DNA from: an uncultured Kiritimatiellota bacterium
Lineage (GTDB): Bacteria; Verrucomicrobiota; Kiritimatiellia; RFP12; UBA1067
NCBI GenBank assembly: GCA_934635385.1
Contig: CAKTZI010000021.1
Coordinates: forward strand, 1 to 64,000
DNA length: 64,000 nucleotides
Direction: 5' to 3'
Position 1 is the stretch's first letter; the number at the start of each line of letters is the position of its first letter. The notes beneath the pieces are model-generated. The model was not told the DNA's origin. It did no database searches and was given only the letters and a program-made list of their open reading frames with translations. This document shows, piece after piece, positions 6,129 to 15,371 of the stretch. The translations under genes were made by a program, and so were the position numbers.

Positions 6129-8924
6129 TTACACGCCCTCGCATCCAAGGAGTGTCAGCGTTTCGTCCAGGCGGGTACAGACGTCTTCCACCAGCAGACG
6201 AACGACATGGTAGCCATTCTTCTGCAGGAGCCAGTCCTCGCGCCGCGCCCGACGGTACGCCTCGATATCGGACACCTCAGTACATACGTCCAGCATGACC
6301 ACCATCTTGTGCGAGACATCCAAGAGGTCAACTTCGACAAGGGGATTCGCACCACAGGGGATGGGCAGACGTTCGCCCAGCCGGAACATCCCCTTCGTCC
6401 CAGCGCGCGACTCAAGCCGTTCGAACAGGAACTTCACAACAGCCGCCCGCGCGGTCGGACGTCCACGGATTCCGTCGTTCAAGTCGAACTGCAGTGTCGC
6501 GTAGACGAACAGGTTCGCGAGTGCTTCGCTGACGCCATCACGGCAAAGGCGACGAACGCTGTCCGCAAACGTTTCCTTCCAGTGCGGTACGGACGGAATC
6601 GGCACGGAGACCGGCCATCCCTCGTCCACGCCAACCGGCATCACGACCTTATAGCCGATGGCCTCGTAACCTTTGGCGCGCCGGTCGTACATCCGCGCGC
6701 AAACGGCGACATTCAAGTCCACGTAGTCGTAGATGCGCACCTCGCGCTTTCCATCGTGCAGACGGTGGAGCCGTCCGGCGAACTGCGTCAACCGTCCCTT
6801 CCACGAAATCGGCGAAGCGAGGAAGAGCGTATCAAGGCGCGCATCGTCGAAGCCCTCGCCGAGGAAAGAGCCCGTCGCCAAGATGACGCGCGGCTCCGAA
6901 TCCGGAATGGACAGAAGCCGTTCACGCACGTCTTTGAGTTGCCGTCGCCCCATGCCGCCCAGAAGGAGGACCACGTTCTGAGCCTTTCCCTCCAGTTCTT
7001 TCGCAAAACCCTCGACCTGCTCGCGACGATCACTCAGGACAACGGGTGAACGTCCTTCCTCTACGGATGAAAGCACATCCTGCACAATCTGCCGGTTACG
7101 CGCCACGTCGGCAATCAAGGCCCTGCACAAGTCGGAATAATCCACACGTCCGTCTTCGTCAACTTTCCCGACCGGCATCCGGAAGGCCGTCGGGCGCACG
7201 TAGACGAGATGGTCAAACGGTTCACGCTTCGCCAAGGTCTTGGGATCGACACGATGACGAATGGGACCACATTGCATCATGATCAGTGGATGCCGTCCGT
7301 CCTTGCGATCAACCGTCGCAGACAATCCCAGCACGTATTTCGCGGGCGCAACATCGACGGCGGCCTCGAATGTCTCCGACGCAACGGCATGGCATTCATC
7401 GATAATGATCTGCCCGTAGTCCTTCACGCGGGGATCAACCACGCCCTTGCGCGAAAGCGACTGGAGAAGCGCCACGTCCAACCTTCCCGTCCACCGGTCC
7501 GAACCGCCGCCGATACGGCCGATCTCGCTTTCCGGGATTCCCAGAAACTCAGCGAGCCGCGCGCCCCACTGTAGCTGAAGCTGACGGCGATTGACGAGAA
7601 CCAATGTGTTGACCTTCCGTTCGGCAATCATGTAGGCGGCGACAACCGTCTTGCCGAACGCCGTTCCCGCCGCCAAGATGCCCCTGTCGGACTTCTTCAG
7701 ATCCGTGGCGGCCGCTTTCTGTTCAACACGAAGCGTCCCATGGAACGATACGTCAATCGGAACGCCGCCAAAGCGTTTGTCCACCAGGACGGGGCTCATC
7801 CCCTTCGCCTTCAATGTCCGCAAGGCGCTTTCAAGGCAACCGCGCGGCAACTGGAGGAAGCGATCGCCGTTCAACGCCCGCGAGATGACCCGCGGCGTCC
7901 CATAGACGGAATACTTCATCCGCTGCCGTTTGTAGAACTCGGGATTGACGAACGACGCCAATCCGATCAGCAGACTCCGGAGCCTCGGCGTCAATTCCGC
8001 TTGTTCGATGTAGAGACGGTTGGCAAGGACGATCTTCACGTCTGCGACGCAAGGCTTCGCTGCGGTCGTCTCAGGCCGTTCACCCGTTGACCACAATGGC
8101 AGAAAGAACTCCCACGGACGTTCCGAGTCGGCGACGGTCTGTCGTCGCGGCAACAAGAGCCGATGTTCGCCATGCGCCTTCCGCAAAAGACTTTCAAGCG
8201 CTAGGGGATCGACTTTCGCGACAGAAGACAGATAGGCCCATTGATCCGCATAGGGAACCCAGTCGTCGTCGACAAAGACGCTGTTGTCAATCTTGCGCGG
8301 TTCCGCCTGTAGAGGCAAGGCCACCAAACTGCCGAAACCACCCTTCGGCAAGGTGTCCTGATTGGGGATGATGCGGTCATACGAATCAAGTCCGACCTCC
8401 GGGTGTTCCTCCAAGACAAGCGTCAGCACATACGTCAACGCTTCGCGAACGCCTTTGACCGAAACAGGCGATTGGAAGAACAGCCACAGATGGGCGCCGT
8501 GCCCCGAACGGGATTTCTCAAGGGCGACTGGCAACCCTATCGCCCGCATCTTCCGTGCGACAAGAAGCGCATCGCGGCGCCAGGCCGACTCGTCGAAGTC
8601 AACGACCGCCAGGCGCACGGTCTCGTCCGCCGCCATCGGATAGGTTCCCATGACGAACGGCTTCATCGCGTTGTCCCGTCCGCGCAGATGCCAACGCACC
8701 ACCTCGTCCGAAACCGGCACATATTCACGTACCGGGCATTCGCCACACTTCTTATGCCGTTTCCACACACACCCAGACCCCCACTGGTTACGGCAGCAAG
8801 GAGAATAGCCGGACGTCCCCTTCTTCGGGTTCTCGTAACGACGCGCGAAGACATCCTCGCGTCCGGCAAAAAGCGAACGGAAGAATCGAATCTTCTCGGC
8901 ATTCGATACGCTTCGGTCAATCAT
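6129..8924 (-). CDS. TOTE-type conflict protein: primase-like domain, SF2 helicase, REase-like nuclease
   Basis: A 931-residue protein. The N-terminus has a Cys cluster (CCRNQWGSGC and CGEC, about residues 38-64) and an archaeo-eukaryotic primase-like domain with VVDFD (near 108) and SGHGAHLWLFF, as in TOTE conflict systems. The middle is a superfamily-2 helicase with GTAFGKT (near 423) and IIIDECH (near 508). The C-terminus (about 860-925, with DIEAYRRARREDWLLQ) resembles DUF559/Vsr-like nuclease domains. All three TOTE activities are therefore on one chain. A double winged-helix regulator lies upstream on the same strand. A role against invading nucleic acid is inferred from the family. Confidence 0.8.
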   Translation of the reverse strand: MIDRSVSNAEKIRFFRSLFAGREDVFARRYENPKKGTSGYSPCCRNQWGSGCVWKRHKKCGECPVREYVPVSDEVVRWHLRGRDNAMKPFVMGTYPMAADETVRLAVVDFDESAWRRDALLVARKMRAIGLPVALEKSRSGHGAHLWLFFQSPVSVKGVREALTYVLTLVLEEHPEVGLDSYDRIIPNQDTLPKGGFGSLVALPLQAEPRKIDNSVFVDDDWVPYADQWAYLSSVAKVDPLALESLLRKAHGEHRLLLPRRQTVADSERPWEFFLPLWSTGERPETTAAKPCVADVKIVLANRLYIEQAELTPRLRSLLIGLASFVNPEFYKRQRMKYSVYGTPRVISRALNGDRFLQLPRGCLESALRTLKAKGMSPVLVDKRFGGVPIDVSFHGTLRVEQKAAATDLKKSDRGILAAGTAFGKTVVAAYMIAERKVNTLVLVNRRQLQLQWGARLAEFLGIPESEIGRIGGGSDRWTGRLDVALLQSLSRKGVVDPRVKDYGQIIIDECHAVASETFEAAVDVAPAKYVLGLSATVDRKDGRHPLIMMQCGPIRHRVDPKTLAKREPFDHLVYVRPTAFRMPVGKVDEDGRVDYSDLCRALIADVARNRQIVQDVLSSVEEGRSPVVLSDRREQVEGFAKELEGKAQNVVLLLGGMGRRQLKDVRERLLSIPDSEPRVILATGSFLGEGFDDARLDTLFLASPISWKGRLTQFAGRLHRLHDGKREVRIYDYVDLNVAVCARMYDRRAKGYEAIGYKVVMPVGVDEGWPVSVPIPSVPHWKETFADSVRRLCRDGVSEALANLFVYATLQFDLNDGIRGRPTARAAVVKFLFERLESRAGTKGMFRLGERLPIPCGANPLVEVDLLDVSHKMVVMLDVCTEVSDIEAYRRARREDWLLQKNGYHVVRLLVEDVCTRLDETLTLLGCEGV

Positions 8925-9009
8925 GCAATGAGACCATTTCCCTCACGAGACAATGTTGGTGCGTGTTTTCCATTTTGAACATTATTCATTCACGTCAATG
9001 CCATTCATC

Positions 9010-9045
9010 GCCTACCCCCGCATTTATATAAATGCGGGGGTAGGC
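9010..9045. repeat. Long palindrome, GCATTTATATAAATGC family, copy 2
   Basis: A perfect 36-bp palindrome. It overlaps the 3' end of the winged-helix gene and supplies its TAA stop and last residues (PTPAFI), so the insertion or its edge reshaped that C-terminus. Confidence 0.85.
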
Positions 9046-9623
9046 TGCGTAACCGAAGACAAGAAGGCAGCAGCAAGAGAATTCATCGGCTTGGACAAAG
9101 CATACGTGCCGGAATCGGCGTCCCGGATGATGATGCCCGCTCTGAGCAGAATGCTCAAATGTCGAAGAAACGAGGTCTCGCAAAACCCGACGCGGCGGAT
9201 AAGTTCAGCGTAACTCACCGGCTGATGCCGACGGAGCGTCCGAACGATCTCCTCACGGCGTGGATTGGCATAGGCCTTCACGAGCGGAAGCAGACGGGCC
9301 GTCCAGTCCTTCGGAAGCGTCTTGCGGGAAAAGAGCCGCCGAAAAGCCTCCTGAATGGCAATTGCGACCGGAAGCGAACGGTCGGACTTGGTTCCGTAAT
9401 AGACGAAAGACGCCACGCGAACAACGCTAATCAGCCCACGGGCATTGAGCGCGCGCAAGTATGTGCTGGCCGTCGGGACGGGAAGCCCCGCCTCAGCGGC
9501 CAATTCAACCACACCTTTCTCGCCTTTCGCGTTTGCGACAAGGTACATCAAGTTCAGTCGGTCTAGGTTGGCCAGAGCCCGCGCCGTCCGCCAGAGAGTT
9601 GGATTAAGTTGATTCGACTTCAT
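9024..9623 (-). CDS. Tandem winged-helix regulator upstream of the TOTE gene
   Basis: A 199-residue protein with two winged-helix modules: an ArsR-like one (about residues 10-75, AAEAGLPVPTASTYLRALNA) and a second (about 110-185, RRVGFCETSFLRHLSILLRA). The start at 9623 is preferred over an ATG at 9632 because the predicted -10 (TATTAT, 9631-9636) overlaps that ATG, implying a leaderless transcript starting about at 9623. It lies 100 bases upstream of the TOTE gene on the same strand and probably controls it. Its extreme C-terminus is encoded by a palindromic repeat. Confidence 0.7.
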   Translation of the reverse strand: MKSNQLNPTLWRTARALANLDRLNLMYLVANAKGEKGVVELAAEAGLPVPTASTYLRALNARGLISVVRVASFVYYGTKSDRSLPVAIAIQEAFRRLFSRKTLPKDWTARLLPLVKAYANPRREEIVRTLRRHQPVSYAELIRRVGFCETSFLRHLSILLRAGIIIRDADSGTYALSKPMNSLAAAFLSSVTQPTPAFI

Positions 9624-9630
9624 GACGGAC

Positions 9631-9641
9631 ATAATACCAAA
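9631..9641 (-). promoter_or_regulatory. Extended -10 promoter for the winged-helix/TOTE unit
   Basis: Read on the minus strand this is TTTGGTATTAT. The ATG at 9623 lies about where transcription should begin, so the mRNA would be nearly or fully leaderless. Confidence 0.5.
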
Positions 9642-9643
9642 TT

Positions 9644-9695
9644 CCGCGCCCGCCTACCACCGCATTTATATAAATGCGGTGGTAGGCGGGCGCGG
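9644..9695. repeat. Long palindrome, GCATTTATATAAATGC family, copy 3
   Basis: A perfect 52-bp palindrome, the longest copy, with arms beginning CCGCGCCCGCCTACCACC. It lies between the 3' end of the gene at 9787 and the promoter of the winged-helix gene and could also end transcription. Confidence 0.85.
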
Positions 9696-9786
9696 GGAAA
9701 ATCGCCTCGAAGATCGCTTCCCCATCGGATAGCATATGCCACCCTTCGAGATTGGCTCACCGTCCGATCAGCCAAGTTGCAATCGC

Positions 9787-10290
9787 CTACGGCGCAGTGG
9801 GTCTAAAGGAAAGGGTTTTGATGGAACCCTTGGGGCAGTCGATCAGCTCTTTGGGGTAACTAGGATTTTCGGTGAAGATGACGCGCGAACCTGGTTCGAC
9901 GTGAAAGGTGGGAAACAGCATGGAATGGCCGTTTGAGTTTCTCGGATAATCGCGCTTCAGCAAGGTGCGCGTGAATTCGTTTGTCGACAAGACCCCTGAT
10001 GTGACAAGCGTGGCGTTGGAGATGAGATAGACATCGTGCCCCACGATCAGGGGGATTCTCAACGTGCCAGCCCCGGCGACGACAAATGGTCGGCGGAAGT
10101 AGCCAAAGGAGAAGCGAGCCTCCCCCGGCTTACGGTAGGGTTCTGACCCTGGGTTCGAGACGAGAGGTCTTGGGTACGTGTAATGTCCTTCTTTCGGCAG
10201 GGTGACCCACGTCCCGTTGAGTTCTCGTTCCATGCCATCCATCTGGATCACACATCGTTGGTCGGCATTTACGGGCAACTCTCTTCCCAT
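9787..10290 (-). CDS. Hypothetical protein overlapping the kinase gene
   Basis: A 167-residue protein of unrecognised family. The sequence is rich in strands and turns (TLRIPLIVGHDVYLISNATL, GSRVIFTENP) without a membrane segment. The ATG at 10290 overlaps the last 22 bases of the kinase gene in another frame. Because the kinase ends just after a transmembrane segment, this could be its extracytoplasmic sensor domain split off by a frameshift, or a separate coupled gene. Confidence 0.45.
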   Translation of the reverse strand: MGRELPVNADQRCVIQMDGMERELNGTWVTLPKEGHYTYPRPLVSNPGSEPYRKPGEARFSFGYFRRPFVVAGAGTLRIPLIVGHDVYLISNATLVTSGVLSTNEFTRTLLKRDYPRNSNGHSMLFPTFHVEPGSRVIFTENPSYPKELIDCPKGSIKTLSFRPTAP

Positions 10291-11195
10291 TTCGGACGGC
10301 AGTAGGCGAAAACGCCGGCGACGAGGGCAAGGCAGGCGGCGACCGCCGTCCAAACGCATGCGTACGAAAGAGCCCCCAGCACGACCAGGGCGCGCCGGAC
10401 GGCGGCGAGCGAATGGCAGCGCAGCGTCGGCAGCGAGCTGGTCATGTCCCGGATGAGGATGCGCCAGGCAAATGGCGGGCGTCCGTCGAAAAGCGCGGCG
10501 AAGAGCACGCCGAGGGCGTGGATGTCGGCGGCGGGCGAGACGTCCCGGCCGGTCATCTGCTCAGGCGCGGCGAAGCCGGGCGTGCCAAGCGCCCGGTCGA
10601 CGCCGTCCGCGAGCGTCGGGTTGCCGCGTCCAAGGCCGTGGACGAAGCCGGAAAGCGCGTCGTCCGAGAAGTGGACGATCCCGAGGTCGGCGAGGACGTA
10701 GCGTCCGTCGGGCGCGACCAGCACGTTGTCCGGCTTGAGGTCGCGGTGGACGACGCCGTGCGCATGGAGGTAGGCGAGGGCGCAGCAGAGATCCCGCCCC
10801 AGCGCGGCGAGGGTACGCGACGACAGTCTCTCCGACAGCGGCCGCAGCAGCTCCATCGTAAAGTAGGGCTCGCCGCGAAACGTTCCGGACGCGAACACGC
10901 GCATGAGGTTGGGATGCCGGAACGCGCTCAGCAGGCGGGCCTCGGCACAAAAGCGTGCGCGCGCCCGTTCGGGCGGAACGCCGGTACGCGGACGAAAGAG
11001 CTTGAGCGCGAGATCCAGCCCGGACGCCTCGTCATGGACGCGCCAGACGTCACCCGTCGCGCCGCGCCCGATCAGGGCGACCGCGACAAGCCCGCCGATG
11101 CGGTCGTCGGGATGGAGGGGCGACGCGGCAAGATCCGCCGAGAGCGCGGCGGCAGCGGGCGTGGCGAGATGGCGCTGGATGTCGTCGGCTTTCAT
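10269..11195 (-). CDS. Membrane Ser/Thr protein kinase
   Basis: A 308-residue Hanks-type kinase: glycine loop GRGATGDVW, catalytic lysine in LALKLF, HRDLKPDN (near residue 153), DLG in place of DFG, and APEQ. A transmembrane segment (about 275-300) follows, then only about 10 residues. Its upstream neighbour on the same strand is the tail of a sigma-factor-like gene, an arrangement (sigma factor plus kinase) seen in PVC bacteria. The short extracytoplasmic tail suggests truncation; see the overlapping gene at 9787. Confidence 0.85.
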   Translation of the reverse strand: MKADDIQRHLATPAAAALSADLAASPLHPDDRIGGLVAVALIGRGATGDVWRVHDEASGLDLALKLFRPRTGVPPERARARFCAEARLLSAFRHPNLMRVFASGTFRGEPYFTMELLRPLSERLSSRTLAALGRDLCCALAYLHAHGVVHRDLKPDNVLVAPDGRYVLADLGIVHFSDDALSGFVHGLGRGNPTLADGVDRALGTPGFAAPEQMTGRDVSPAADIHALGVLFAALFDGRPPFAWRILIRDMTSSLPTLRCHSLAAVRRALVVLGALSYACVWTAVAACLALVAGVFAYCRPKWEESCP

Positions 11196-11382
11196 CGAGG
11201 CGAAGCCTCGTCCTCGGCTTCGAGGTGCGCACTTCGGCGGCCAGACGTTCCGTCAGGCGATTCTTGATCTGGTAGAGCGCATTCACGGAGAGGCCGAGAT
11301 CGGCGGCGACGCGCTCGGCCGGCTCGCCCAGGATGGCATAGCGGCGGAAGGCGATCTTGGACGACGAGCGGACGGCCGGGTC
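11196..11382 (-). pseudogene. C-terminal fragment of a sigma-70/ECF-like factor
   Basis: Minus-strand translation gives SSSKIAFRRYAILGEPAERV and then AADLGLSVNALYQIKNRL, a helix-turn-helix like sigma region 4. The fragment is cut at 11382 by an oppositely oriented ORF6N/PLD remnant, so regions 2-3 are gone. Its reading frame also runs past the expected end into the kinase gene, suggesting a further frameshift. It was probably the partner of the kinase. Confidence 0.5.
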
Positions 11383-12225
11383 ATGTTTGATAGCGATCTT
11401 GCCTTGCTGTACGGGGTGACGACGAAGCGCCTAAATGAGCAGGTCAAACGCAATGTCGCCCGTTTCCCCGCCCGCTTCATGTTTCGTCTCTCACATGAGG
11501 ACATTTAGAGTTTGAGGTCGCAAATTGCGACCTCAAAACGAGGTGGAGTACGGTACTTGCCATACGCTTTTACCGAACACGGCGTTACGATGTTAGCGTC
11601 CGTATTGAACTCCGAAACGGCCATTGCGGCATCGGTTCGCATTATTGACACCTTCATAGCCATGCGCCGCGCCTTGGCTTCGCTTGCTCCTCTCCTAACG
11701 CGCATTGGAGCCACAGAACGGCACCAGATTGTCGATCAGTCGAAAAACGACGCGATCCAAGCCCACAACGAAGAACGCTTCAAGCTCATCTTCGATGCGA
11801 TGAACGACAAAAAGTTTCCGCCGCAGAAGGTCTTCTTCGACGGAGAGTTCTTCGATGCGTTCGTACAGATGAAGAAGTTCATCCGTCAAGCGAAAAAGGA
11901 GCTCGTGGTCATCGACCCCTACTTTGACGATTCCTGTTTGCCTCTTATTGCGCAAAGACGTCCAGGCGTAGCGGTGATGATTGTGCGTTCGGCGAAGAAA
12001 GCGGCGAACAGTCTTCACGCGGTAGATGTCGCACAGTTCAACAAACAGCACATGAATGCGCTCACGGTCAAGCTGACGGACAAGTTCCATGACCGCTATC
12101 TCATTATCGACAATACGACGTTGATCCATGTGGGGGCGTCGCTCAACTGTCTCGACAGGCGATGCTTCGCGTTCTCGACATTGGACGCGGCATTCATCCC
12201 AGACATCATGGCACGGGTGCCGTAA
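11383..12225 (+). pseudogene. Broken ORF6N-PLD protein
   Basis: Homologous to the intact proteins at 23554, 24492 and 29337. The remnant starts inside the ORF6N domain (MFDSDLALLYGVTTKRLN), having lost about 25-30 residues, and has an in-frame TAG at 11506-11508. Beyond it the frame continues through SKRGGVRYLPYAFTEHGV to the PLD-like motif HDRYLIID and VGASLNCLD. The upstream cut coincides with the sigma-factor breakpoint. The 3' part (11512-12225) could still be translated. Confidence 0.7.
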
Positions 12226-12370
12226 TTCAACCACGCCCATTTAGACGATGCTTCTCAGGGCCTCACTTAAAACCGCTTCTGGAATGCGCCCTCTCCATTT
12301 CCCGAAGCGAAACAAGGTGGGAGGGTGTAGCAAAAAGGGAGTCGATTATTGTGGTGGAAGCAGATAATAG

Positions 12371-12655
12371 GTGGCGCGCGCGAGTTTCCAGTGTATCATC
12401 GCAGACGGGAGAAAGGCGTATTTTGGCTCGGCCAATCTGACGGGCGTAGGGATTGGTGCGAAGAGCGTGCGCAAGCGCAACTTCGAGAATGGTGTTCTGA
12501 CGGATGATCCGGCACTTGTCGAACCGCTTGTCGAGCAATTCGATTCCGTTTGGCGCGGCGACTTTTGCCGAGACTGCGGGCGACGAACCTTCTGCGGCGA
12601 CAGCCCTCTTGACGACTCGCTCCTCAAACAGCCACGTGCAAGACGCAGAATCTGA
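12371..12655 (+). pseudogene. C-terminal fragment of a phospholipase D-like protein
   Basis: The reading frame gives CIIADGRKAYFGSANLTG followed by RNFENGVLTDDPALVEPLV, the second HKD-like half of PLD-family proteins, and ends in Cys residues. The histidine side of the motif is missing because similarity begins at about 12385. The 25 bases just upstream (12347-12371) match the edge of the insertion element at 25963-25987. Confidence 0.5.
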
Positions 12656-12915
12656 AAGACGATCAGAATCTGAACCTCGAAAAGACGGGCAAGATCCTGA
12701 CGCTGGCCGATGTCCCAGCATTTGCGGATCGGGCCGCGCTGAAGAGGCGATTGCACGATGCCGTTGTCGCGAAGATCGGCAAGGATGCCTTGCAGGGCGA
12801 AGTCAAGCCGCACGACAACTTCTACCTGTCCAAGGACGGCTGGCACTTCATCTTCAACGACTATGAAGTCGCCTGCTATGCCGTCGGTGACGTTGAGGTG
12901 GTCATTCCAAGATAA
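12640..12915 (+). pseudogene. C-terminal fragment of a DUF3298-like protein
   Basis: An open frame ending at 12915 encodes LADVPAFADRAALKRRL and NFYLSKDGWHFIFNDYEV followed by ACYAVGDVEVVIPR, similar to the end of DUF3298 (RsiV/PgdA-type) domains. There is no start codon or N-terminal half, so this is a relic. Confidence 0.45.
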
Positions 12916-12946
12916 ACCCGACTGTCGCCCGTACGCATTTACGCAC

Positions 12947-13013
12947 GGGAGGGCGCGTGTCCTCACGCGCCGCCAACGCCACATCCTCGGCGGTTGTGGA
13001 CAACCGCCCTCCC
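12947..13013. repeat. BIME-like pair of GGGAGGG REP hairpins
   Basis: Two hairpins in opposite orientation: stem GGCGCGTG/CACGCGCC (12952-12971, loop TCCT) with its GGGAGGG head at 12947, and stem GGCGGTTG/CAACCGCC (12989-13008, loop TGGA) with head CCCTCCC ending at 13013. The same two stems in the opposite order occur at 25889-25946. It fills most of the gap between the DUF3298 relic and the nuclease gene. Confidence 0.8.
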
Positions 13014-13100
13014 CTGTCCTCCGCCATCATGCCACCTCCCGTCTGCCGATCATGGCAAAAAGCCGCGTCATCATGCCCTTCTTCTCCGCCCTCCCACACG

Positions 13101-15368
13101 CTATCGCCTGAAGCCAATCAGTTCGCCGCCTTTGAGGTAGATGGGCGCACCGGGCGTGAATCCGCCGCCCTGCTCGCGCTTCCGTTCCGCGAGGAGCCGC
13201 GGCACGTCCAGGTCTCCGAGCGACACTTCCTCCTCCAGCACGTAGCAGTAGTAGTCGCACGAGGCGGAAGCGTAGCCCATTCGGATCATCTTCTCCTTCT
13301 CGCAGCGCATGCCACCCTTGATGCGATAGGCCGAGTAGGAGGACGGAGTGGCAAAGTCATACAGGACGAGGAACTTCGGTCTTCTTGTCAGCGCGGCATC
13401 GGCAACAACGGCGCCAGCCCGATTGCCAAGCCGGACGTTGTACAGGTCCGAACGCTTGAACTTGTTGCGCCCAAGAATCCAGCTCCGGTGCGCGGCATCT
13501 TTGCAGCAGCCGACAAGGAAATACTTCTCAAGGTAGTTTTCGATCCAGTGATGCGTGAGGAACCGTTTCGGCACGGGCGGCGTCGCCACCGCCGTCTCGC
13601 CGGACACGACGGCTGCCGGGTCCGTTCCGAGCGGGCACTTGGCGATCACGAATCCCTGCTCCAGCCGCCCTCTAACCGCGTCGTTCTCGTCCCTGAACCT
13701 TTCGTCCTTGTCGAGGGCGAGGGAATAATAGGAATGTGCGCCCCAGTTGCCGTACGGCGTGTAGACCTTGCCGAGCGACAGCTGGAAGTTCTCGCGCAGG
13801 AACTGTTCTGCATCCACATCTGCACGGGGCGTCATCGCATAGAAGTCAAACCGCTCCTTCAGCATCGACCGGATTTTCTCGCGGAACATCCTGCGGACGT
13901 CCGTCTTCCATTTCGCCTTTTGCGCGGGGTTGTTCCGTGCGTAGAGGGCGATGATGAAGAGGAAGTTCACGTCATAGTGGGCGACCAGCAGCGTGTCGCG
14001 ATCGAAGAGCCGGTTCTCGAACTGACGCGAATTGTGGACGGTTGCCCTCTTGTCGGCTTCGCGGATGTCGTCGGCATAACTGAGCCGCCCGGCGGAATCC
14101 GTCACCATTCGGGCGCTGATGAAGAAGTTGGGAATGACGTTGTAGCCCTCGGTCATGTCATCGCGCAGTTTCCCGAACTTCCCGTAGGCGTTGAAGTCGT
14201 GTTGCGCGGCGGCATCCGGGTTGTCGAGGAAGAGGTCGAGGTTCCATTGGATGACATTGCGCGCGTAGGTGAACTGCTTGTACACGCTCTCGCGACCGAC
14301 GGAATTGCCGCGCTTGTAGTACTTGCTGTCGCCGATGTAGTAGACGTCCCTGTCCGGCTCGTCGGTCAGGAGGCTTTGCCCGCAGTACAGATGGTCGATG
14401 CGCTTGCCGTCTTCCTGTTCCTTCAGTCCGGCGGGGACATCCTTCTCGCCCACGAGGTCGTCGATGATCGCCTCGAAGACGACATTGAAGTTCTTCGCCA
14501 GCAGATACTCCCGCCTGTCCGCCCTGACGTCGATTGGGCTCGGCTGGTCGAAATACGCCCGGCACAGTTCCCACAGCCGAAGCGCCGTATCCGAGAAATA
14601 CTTGTACTTGATGGCGTTGAGCCGGATCTTGCCATAGCCCTTGACGTAGCGGTCGAACTTCTTCCCGACGATCAGCTCGTAGCCCATGTCGAGGGGCGCG
14701 GGGAAACCATACTGCTCGTGGATGCGGTTCAGGATGGAATAGAATATGACAAGCAGTTCCTCGTCGAAATTCACCCTCCTGCGCTTGTTGACCGGGTTCA
14801 GGTAGACGGGGCTTCCCGCGTCCACAACCGCCTTGGTTGTCGCAATCGTCCGCGTCCAGTTGATTTTGTTGAATCCCGCATGGAGATTCTTGACCGTAAA
14901 GAGAAAGAAGTCCCGGTTGTCCTTCTGGAACTGCAGGAGCGCCAGCAGGACATCGAGGAGCGTGGCCGACTTGCGGAGTTTCCCCCGACCCATCATCGAA
15001 ACCTGCCGCTGGTAGATGATCCCCGACCGGGGATTCGATTTGCGGTAGACGCACAGCGCCCGGTAGATCCATACCGAGAAGCCGTAGATGAAGGCTCGCT
15101 CGTCTGCGGTCAGCGGCGAAGACACGTCCAAGTGGACGATGCTTTCCGGCGCGTACTTCCCGAAGACAAGATCCTTCCCGCCGTCGCCCTCCTCCAGCAG
15201 CACCTTCGGCAGGATGAACACGCAGTCGTTCACCTCCTTGCGCGGATTGAAGTAGTACCCGACATAGTTGATCGACACCCTGCCGTCAACCGTCTGGAAC
15301 GCCCCCTCCCAGAGGATGTCCCGGACCGCCTCGACGGGGTACTGGTACTCTTCGATGATGATCTTCAT
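13101..15368 (-). CDS. LlaJI/McrC-type restriction endonuclease subunit
   Basis: A 755-residue protein. Its centre has EAIIDDLVG, then IDHLY and YYIGDSKYYKRG (near residue 346), a PD-(D/E)xK nuclease pattern. The gene order (two C5 methylases, McrB-like AAA protein, then this) is that of LlaJI-type systems, in which R1 is the NTPase and R2 the nuclease. The start at 15368 (ATG) follows the Fic stop directly; the ORF opens at a TTG one codon earlier. Expected role: GTP/ATP-dependent cleavage of unmethylated DNA with the McrB-like partner. Confidence 0.75.
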   Translation of the reverse strand: MKIIIEEYQYPVEAVRDILWEGAFQTVDGRVSINYVGYYFNPRKEVNDCVFILPKVLLEEGDGGKDLVFGKYAPESIVHLDVSSPLTADERAFIYGFSVWIYRALCVYRKSNPRSGIIYQRQVSMMGRGKLRKSATLLDVLLALLQFQKDNRDFFLFTVKNLHAGFNKINWTRTIATTKAVVDAGSPVYLNPVNKRRRVNFDEELLVIFYSILNRIHEQYGFPAPLDMGYELIVGKKFDRYVKGYGKIRLNAIKYKYFSDTALRLWELCRAYFDQPSPIDVRADRREYLLAKNFNVVFEAIIDDLVGEKDVPAGLKEQEDGKRIDHLYCGQSLLTDEPDRDVYYIGDSKYYKRGNSVGRESVYKQFTYARNVIQWNLDLFLDNPDAAAQHDFNAYGKFGKLRDDMTEGYNVIPNFFISARMVTDSAGRLSYADDIREADKRATVHNSRQFENRLFDRDTLLVAHYDVNFLFIIALYARNNPAQKAKWKTDVRRMFREKIRSMLKERFDFYAMTPRADVDAEQFLRENFQLSLGKVYTPYGNWGAHSYYSLALDKDERFRDENDAVRGRLEQGFVIAKCPLGTDPAAVVSGETAVATPPVPKRFLTHHWIENYLEKYFLVGCCKDAAHRSWILGRNKFKRSDLYNVRLGNRAGAVVADAALTRRPKFLVLYDFATPSSYSAYRIKGGMRCEKEKMIRMGYASASCDYYCYVLEEEVSLGDLDVPRLLAERKREQGGGFTPGAPIYLKGGELIGFRR

Positions 15369-15371
15369 CAA

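Noticed and set aside
5787..7049. Plus-strand ORF of 420 codons across the HxlR and TOTE genes
   Set aside because: It spans two well-supported genes in the opposite strand or another frame and has no recognisable domain.
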